Of a stretch of DNA of 5,561 nt, positions 1 to 2,625 are shown one piece after another. Position 1 is the first letter of the stretch; every line of letters starts with the position of its first letter. Where the stretch lies: assembly GCA_017472105.1 (NCBI GenBank), contig JAFUQY010000354.1, positions 1 to 5,561 of the forward strand. The letters are read 5' to 3'. This DNA comes from Clostridia bacterium. GTDB taxonomy: Bacteria; Bacillota_A; Clostridia; Oscillospirales; CAG-272. Made by a program: the position numbers and the translations under genes. Below the pieces are notes generated by a model. It was not told the DNA's origin. It made no database searches and worked only from the letters and a program-made list of their open reading frames with translations.

Positions 1-473
1 GCGAAGTTGAAGCCTGAGTATACCTTGCCGCCTATAACGATTCCGCCTCCGAGACCGGTGCCGAGGGTAATCATTACGGAGTAGGGAGCGCCCTTTGCTA
101 CGCCTGCCATTGCTTCTGCCTTTGCAGCTGCGTTTGCGTCGTTTTCAATGTAGACCGGCTTGCCGTCGAGAAGAGCGGAGAGCTTGTCTGCGAGGGGGTA
201 CTGCAGGAACGGGATGTTGTTTGCGTATTCAACAACACCGGTTTCGTTGTTTGCCGTACCGGGAGTAGCTACGCCTGCGGATGCGATGTCGTCCATCGTG
301 ATGCCCATTTCTTCAATGAGCTTGCGGGAGAGAGCTGCCATGTCCGCAACGATCGCGTCTGCGCCGCGTTCGGGCTTGGTCGGGGTGCTGCCCTTCTTTA
401 CGATTTCGAAGTCTTCGTTTACGATACCGATGGCGATGTTCGTGCCGCCAAGGTCTACGCCAATGTAATACAT
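1..473 (-). CDS. ROK-family sugar kinase, probable glucokinase (3' part outside window)
   Basis: ROK kinases phosphorylate glucose or a related hexose with ATP in the cytoplasm, feeding glycolysis. The reading frame begins at the ATG complementary to 471-473 and is open for 157 codons to the left edge, so the C-terminal half is missing. Visible motifs: the N-terminal phosphate-binding DLGGTN (residues 7-12), the catalytic END with the presumed base Asp112 (110-112), and the glycine-rich GTGLGGG (138-144). The ROK zinc-binding cysteine cluster would lie beyond the edge and cannot be checked. An AAAGGCAGGA sequence just upstream serves as a moderate ribosome binding site, and a strong promoter lies at 536-565. 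Codon use is biased (AAG, GAA, TTC, GTA), like the large binding-protein gene and unlike the adjacent cysteine desulfurase. Glucokinase is the likeliest member, but ROK kinases for other hexoses or N-acetyl sugars share these motifs, so the exact substrate is inferred. Confidence 0.92.
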   Translation of the reverse strand, partial: MYYIGVDLGGTNIAIGIVNEDFEIVKKGSTPTKPERGADAIVADMAALSRKLIEEMGITMDDIASAGVATPGTANNETGVVEYANNIPFLQYPLADKLSALLDGKPVYIENDANAAAKAEAMAGVAKGAPYSVMITLGTGLGGGIVIGGKVYSGFNF

Positions 474-507
474 AGTGTATCCTGCCTTTACAGAAATTTC
501 GTTTTTT

Positions 508-522
508 CGGCGATTATCGCCG
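508..522 (-). repeat. Short GC palindrome in the kinase 5' leader
   Basis: The sequence CGGCGA-TTA-TCGCCG is a perfect 6-bp inverted repeat with a 3-base centre. It lies just downstream of the predicted start of the leftward transcript (about 529), so the mRNA would begin with a small stable hairpin. On the plus strand it is followed by TTTTGTTT, which resembles a weak terminator, but no plus-strand gene precedes it within the window. An operator, an RNA-stabilising 5' hairpin, or a weak terminator of unseen antisense transcription are all possible. Confidence 0.5.
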
Positions 523-535
523 TTTTGTTTATACT

Positions 536-565
536 ATTATATATGAAAGGAGGTATTTTTGTCAA
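536..565 (-). promoter_or_regulatory. Sigma-A-type promoter for the ROK kinase
   Basis: Read on the minus strand, a perfect -35 TTGACA (complement of 560-565) is followed after 18 bases by a perfect -10 TATAAT (complement of 536-541). The predicted start is near 529, giving a leader of about 55 bases before the kinase ATG. Both hexamers match the consensus exactly, suggesting strong basal expression. Confidence 0.8.
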
Positions 566-688
566 CAGTGATGTGGGAATTTCATAATTTTTTTAACGGA
601 ATGGCGTGAGAACGTGCGGATGGTACACAGAATGCGGAGCCTGCTGCGGAGTTTTGCCTGACAAAGTGGATTTTTTGGAAAATAATGC

Positions 689-717
689 TTGCACTTTTCC
701 TCTTTTTGGTGTAAAAT
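689..717 (+). promoter_or_regulatory. Probable promoter of the cysteine desulfurase gene
   Basis: A weak -35 (TTGCAC, 689-694) and a good -10 (TAAAAT, 712-717) are separated by exactly 17 bases. The predicted transcription start is near 724, about 35 bases before the GTG start codon. A second TATAAT at 736-741 has no matching -35 at a suitable distance, so I prefer the first. Confidence 0.55.
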
Positions 718-758
718 AGTGCGGTGTGTATGTATTATAATTAAAAGGAAGTGTTTTT

Positions 759-1871
759 GTGATCTACGCCGATTATGCTGCCGCGGCGCCGCTGTCCGAC
801 CGCGTGTACGACGTCCTCTGCCGGACATCGCGGGATACCTTCGGAAATCCGTCGTCTGCGCATTCCTTCGGCAGAACGGCTGCCTCCGCAGTCGATCGGG
901 CGCGGGAACAGACCGCAGCTCTGCTCGGATGTGACCCCGATGAGGTGTACTTTACCTCCGGCGGAACGGAATCGGACAACCATGCCGTGCGTTTCGCCGC
1001 AGGACGCGGGCTCCTCACCTCTGCGATCGAACATCCGGCGGTGCTCCGTTCAGCGGAAGCGTACGCGGCGCAGGTCCGGCTTGTCAGCCCGGAAGCATCC
1101 GGCGCGGTTCCGGCGGAACGTGTACGCGAACAGCTTGCCTGTCATCCGGACATCGCGCTCGTTTCCATGATGTACGCCAACAACGAGACCGGCGTGATCC
1201 AGCCCGTGCGCGATGCTGCCGATGCCGCTCATGCCGCCGGTGCGCTGTTCCACTGCGACGCCGTTCAGGGCGTCGGACATGTTATGCCGACCGTGCGGGA
1301 ACTGGGGTGCGATCTGCTTTCCGTTTCCGGACATAAGTTCCATGCGCCGAAAGGGATCGGTGCCTTATATATAAGGAAAGAAATCACGCGGAAGATCACG
1401 CCGTTCCATTACGGCGGCGGACAGGAACGCGGTCTGCGCAGCGGAACCCTGCCGGTGCCGCTCATTGCCGCGTTCGGCGAAGCATGCGCGGAAGCGATGG
1501 AACGCCGTGCGGACGACGACCGCAGGGTGCGCGCATTGCGTGACCGCATCGCGGCGGAGCTGCTGGAGATCCCGGACAGCATCCGCATCGGCGGCGGTGA
1601 AACAATGCCCGGCATCCTGAACATCGCCTTCGCCGGAACGTACGGGGAGAACCTCATGTTCCTCTGCGACCTGCGCGGGGTCTGCCTGTCTACCGGTTCT
1701 GCCTGCCATGCGGGCGACGATACCCCTTCCCATGTCCTCTCGGCGATGGGTGTTCCGGAGGAGTTTCTGACCTCCTCGGTCCGCATTTCCATTGGGCGGT
1801 ATACCACGGAAGAGGACGCCGGAAGGATCACGGAGACCGTGCGGGACTGTGTTCGTCTGGCGCGGGGATAA
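759..1871 (+). CDS. Cysteine desulfurase, class I NifS/IscS type
   Basis: A PLP-dependent cytoplasmic enzyme that removes sulfur from L-cysteine, giving alanine and an enzyme persulfide used for Fe-S clusters, thiolated tRNA or other sulfur cofactors. The GTG start is chosen because AAAAGGAAG lies 7 bases upstream and the protein then begins with the family's MIYADYA motif. At 370 residues it is near the usual 380-400. Seen in order: SGGTESDN (68-74, phosphate contact Thr70), AIEH with PLP-stacking His92, NNETG (141-145), Asp167 and Gln170 of the cofactor ring, SGHK with Schiff-base Lys193, GGGQERGLRSGT (219-230), catalytic Cys316 in STGSAC followed directly by HAGDDTPSHVL, and RISIGR (342-347). 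The family's ATTP at the N terminus is AAAP here. The gene is GC-richer than its neighbours and contains an AT-only palindromic island (1363-1376). No IscU, SufU, MnmA or ThiI partner is visible, so the sulfur acceptor is unknown; the symbol could be nifS or iscS. Confidence 0.95.
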   Translation: MIYADYAAAAPLSDRVYDVLCRTSRDTFGNPSSAHSFGRTAASAVDRAREQTAALLGCDPDEVYFTSGGTESDNHAVRFAAGRGLLTSAIEHPAVLRSAEAYAAQVRLVSPEASGAVPAERVREQLACHPDIALVSMMYANNETGVIQPVRDAADAAHAAGALFHCDAVQGVGHVMPTVRELGCDLLSVSGHKFHAPKGIGALYIRKEITRKITPFHYGGGQERGLRSGTLPVPLIAAFGEACAEAMERRADDDRRVRALRDRIAAELLEIPDSIRIGGGETMPGILNIAFAGTYGENLMFLCDLRGVCLSTGSACHAGDDTPSHVLSAMGVPEEFLTSSVRISIGRYTTEEDAGRITETVRDCVRLARG

Positions 1872-1934
1872 GCCTGCGGCACGGCGGTTTCTGCCTGTCA
1901 AACCGGTGGGTTTTGGCGTTCCGACCCTGTTTTT

Positions 1935-1954
1935 ACGGGAATTTTCCGTTTTTT
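1935..1954 (+). terminator. Candidate intrinsic terminator after the cysteine desulfurase
   Basis: ACGGGAATTTTCCGT (1935-1949) can form a stem of four strong pairs plus a G-U and an A-U pair, immediately followed by a run of six T residues (1949-1954). It lies 64 bases after the cysteine desulfurase stop codon. The stem is short, so efficiency is uncertain. A competing 8-bp hairpin (ATTTTCCG 1941-1948 with CGGAAAAT 1958-1965) would place the T tract in its loop. Confidence 0.5.
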
Positions 1955-2020
1955 GGGCGGAAAATCCTAATTTTCTGAAAATTTGTGCATTGTGCTTATG
2001 TGTAGAAAAACATGGTCGAA

Positions 2021-2041
2021 TTTTGTGCGGACTGCACAAAA
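2021..2041. repeat. Palindrome TTTTGTGC-N5-GCACAAAA
   Basis: A perfect 8-bp inverted repeat with a 5-base centre (GGACT). Neither side is followed by a T tract, so it is not an obvious terminator. The half-site TTGTGC recurs at 1983-1988, 1990-1995 and 2367-2372, the last inside the promoter spacer of the large gene. It therefore looks more like a protein-binding site than an RNA element, though this is inference. Confidence 0.5.
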
Positions 2042-2050
2042 ACCGATCTT

Positions 2051-2060
2051 CGCCTGTCAC
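2051..2060 (+). repeat. Left arm of 10-bp inverted repeat CGCCTGTCAC
   Basis: This decamer is the exact reverse complement of 2223-2232. Together the arms bracket a 182-base, mostly AT-rich segment. The core GCCTGTCA also occurs at 1893-1900 and inside the cysteine desulfurase gene at 1137-1144. No target-site duplication is evident outside the arms. Confidence 0.5.
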
Positions 2061-2101
2061 CCGGACATCACTCAGCTCTTGCTCGCATTACATGTGTAAC
2101 G

Positions 2102-2118
2102 GTAAATAAAAATTACTT
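2102..2118. promoter_or_regulatory. Operator-like palindrome, copy 1
   Basis: The 17-base sequence GTAAATAAAAATTACTT has dyad-related ends and matches the sequence at 2206-2222 at 14 of 17 positions. All three differences fall in the central AT block, which is the pattern expected of two binding sites for one dimeric regulator. No regulator gene is visible, so the binding protein is unknown. Confidence 0.45.
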
Positions 2119-2125
2119 CATCATG

Positions 2126-2139
2126 GTTTATTCATAAAC
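2126..2139. repeat. Small dyad GTTTAT-TC-ATAAAC
   Basis: A perfect 6-bp inverted repeat with a 2-base centre. The loop is too small for a good RNA hairpin, so a DNA-binding site is more plausible. It lies between the two copies of the 17-base operator-like sequence. Confidence 0.35.
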
Positions 2140-2205
2140 AGGACAATATAGTTCCAAAAAATAAATCTCTTCTGTGGTATAAAGTTCAAAAAATAATAAT
2201 CAGGA

Positions 2206-2222
2206 GTAAATTATATTTACTT
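2206..2222. promoter_or_regulatory. Operator-like palindrome, copy 2
   Basis: GTAAATTATATTTACTT. Including the preceding base it forms a perfect 7-bp inverted repeat AGTAAAT-TAT-ATTTACT (2205-2221). It is the second copy of the element at 2102-2118, with a start-to-start spacing of 104 bp, close to ten helical turns. It sits about 135 bp upstream of the -35 element of the large gene. Confidence 0.45.
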
Positions 2223-2232
2223 GTGACAGGCG
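2223..2232 (-). repeat. Right arm of 10-bp inverted repeat (GTGACAGGCG)
   Basis: Exact reverse complement of 2051-2060. It abuts the second 17-base palindrome. See the left arm for context. Confidence 0.5.
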
Positions 2233-2261
2233 GGTGAAGTGTTAAAAACAGGGGGAGCAGG

Positions 2262-2294
2262 TTTCCACAGGGAAATCCAAAGTTTTTCCACAGG
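2262..2294 (+). repeat. Two copies of TTTCCACAGG
   Basis: TTTCCACAGG occurs at 2262-2271 and again at 2285-2294, 23 bases apart. The second sits in an imperfect dyad (CCAAA 2277-2281, TTCC-ACA-GGAA 2286-2296, TTTGG 2300-2304). TTTTCCACA differs by one base from the DnaA box TTATCCACA, but two imperfect sites without an origin context do not support a replication origin. Confidence 0.35.
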
Positions 2295-2356
2295 AACGGT
2301 TTGGAAAGATGACTTTTTTCGCCGGAAGATTGTTCCCGTGCACTTCATCGTCGTGC

Positions 2357-2388
2357 TTGACATTTTTGTGCGCTTATGATATTATAAT
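2357..2388 (+). promoter_or_regulatory. Promoter of the large solute-binding protein gene
   Basis: A perfect -35 TTGACA (2357-2362) is followed after 17 bases by TATTAT (2380-2385), a 5-of-6 match to the -10 consensus. An overlapping TATAAT at 2383-2388 would give a 20-base spacer, so the former register is preferred. The predicted start is near 2392. A 7-bp inverted repeat (TGACATT 2358-2364 and AATGTCA 2386-2392) spans the promoter and could be a regulator site. Confidence 0.7.
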
Positions 2389-2391
2389 GTC

Positions 2392-2625
2392 ATATAAATA
2401 TCGGGATTCGTGTATATTTTACGCATCCCGGGAGATTTTTGCGGGGGAAAACCACCCCGCGGTCTCCGTATATATGTTTTTTTGACTCTTTGACGCACTT
2501 CGCAATCCATTGTGACTGTGCGTCTAAAGCTGTCATGAGGACATAAAATTCCCCGAATCGGGTGGAGCCATGCCGCCGTCGGTCAGCGGCCGGTACGGCT
2601 CAAAAATTAGCAGGAGGAAGGTTAT
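2392..2625 (+). promoter_or_regulatory. Highly structured 5' leader, candidate cis-regulatory RNA
   Basis: The predicted untranslated leader of about 230 bases can fold into consecutive hairpins. H1: CGGGAT/ATCCCG plus CGT/ACG (2402-2430). H2: GGAGA/TCTCC enclosing GCGGGG/CCCCGC (2431-2467), directly abutting H1. H3: CTTT-GACGCAC pairing with GTGCGTC-T-AAAG, with an inner CGCAA/TTGTG stem (2488-2529). H4: TGTC/GACA (2531-2543). H5: CCCG/CGGG (2552-2562). H6: GAGCCATGCCG paired with CGGTACGGCTC (2565-2601), ending ten bases before the Shine-Dalgarno sequence. I do not recognise a named riboswitch class. A T tract (2477-2483) lies ten bases after H2 but is not adjacent as in a canonical terminator. 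Riboswitch, protein-binding leader or mRNA-stabilising role are all possible. Confidence 0.5.
2611..2620 (+). promoter_or_regulatory. Ribosome binding site of the large solute-binding protein
   Basis: CAGGAGGAAG contains a near-perfect Shine-Dalgarno core (AGGAGG at 2612-2617), 8 bases before the ATG at 2626. It fixes the start codon and predicts strong translation initiation. The H6 hairpin of the leader ends just upstream at 2601, leaving the site single-stranded in that fold. Confidence 0.85.

Larger units (their letters stand above)
474..758. other. Divergent intergenic region between kinase and cysteine desulfurase
   Basis: This 285-base stretch separates two divergently transcribed genes. 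It carries a consensus-like leftward promoter (536-565), a small palindrome in the kinase leader (508-522), and a rightward promoter (689-717). Between the promoters (about 566-688) I see only an unassigned sequence with a repeated TGCGGAG heptamer (633-639 and 645-651) and T-rich patches. No convincing gene is present there. Confidence 0.7.
1872..2356. other. Long AT-rich intergenic region dense in inverted repeats
   Basis: No open frame here has a ribosome binding site or family-like sequence, so I treat the stretch as non-coding. It holds a candidate terminator and overlapping hairpins (1935-1983), an 8-bp palindrome (2021-2041), a 10-bp inverted repeat pair (2051-2060 and 2223-2232), a TTACA-TG-TGTAA dyad (2088-2099), two related 17-base palindromes (2102-2118 and 2206-2222), a GTTTAT-TC-ATAAAC dyad (2126-2139), a partial direct repeat (2148-2201) and two TTTCCACAGG sites (2262-2271 and 2285-2294). 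This density suggests regulatory DNA serving the large gene downstream, or the remains of a small mobile element. Confidence 0.65.

Noticed and set aside
160..468. A plus-strand frame opposite the ROK kinase
   Set aside because: It is antisense to a clearly recognisable kinase and its translation shows no domain features.
547..609. A strong AAGGAGGT (547-554) followed by a tiny plus-strand frame (TTG at 559 or ATG at 571, stop at 609)
   Set aside because: The Shine-Dalgarno-like sequence lies inside the spacer of the consensus leftward promoter, no plus-strand promoter precedes it, and the peptide would be only 12-16 residues.
1792..2109. A 105-codon plus-strand frame spanning the end of the cysteine desulfurase and the intergenic region
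   Set aside because: It starts inside the desulfurase gene, has no ribosome binding site and no family resemblance, and runs through the candidate terminator and palindromes.
2262..2294. DnaA boxes or a replication origin
   Set aside because: Only two imperfect TTTCCACA sites are present, and there is no dnaA, dnaN or repeated AT-rich unwinding element nearby.
2364..2378. A catabolite-responsive (cre) site in the promoter spacer
   Set aside because: TTTGTGCGCTTATG shares only the central CG and a few positions with TGWAANCGNTNWCA, with several mismatches at conserved bases.
2468..2484. Intrinsic terminator after leader hairpin H2
   Set aside because: The T run begins about ten bases after the base of the stem, too far for a canonical intrinsic terminator, although weak attenuation cannot be excluded.
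2559..2575. T-box-like sequence CGGGTGGAGCC in the leader
   Set aside because: It resembles the T-box core GGGTGGNACC but has G in place of the conserved A, lacks a following terminator, and the downstream gene is not an aminoacyl-tRNA synthetase or amino acid gene.
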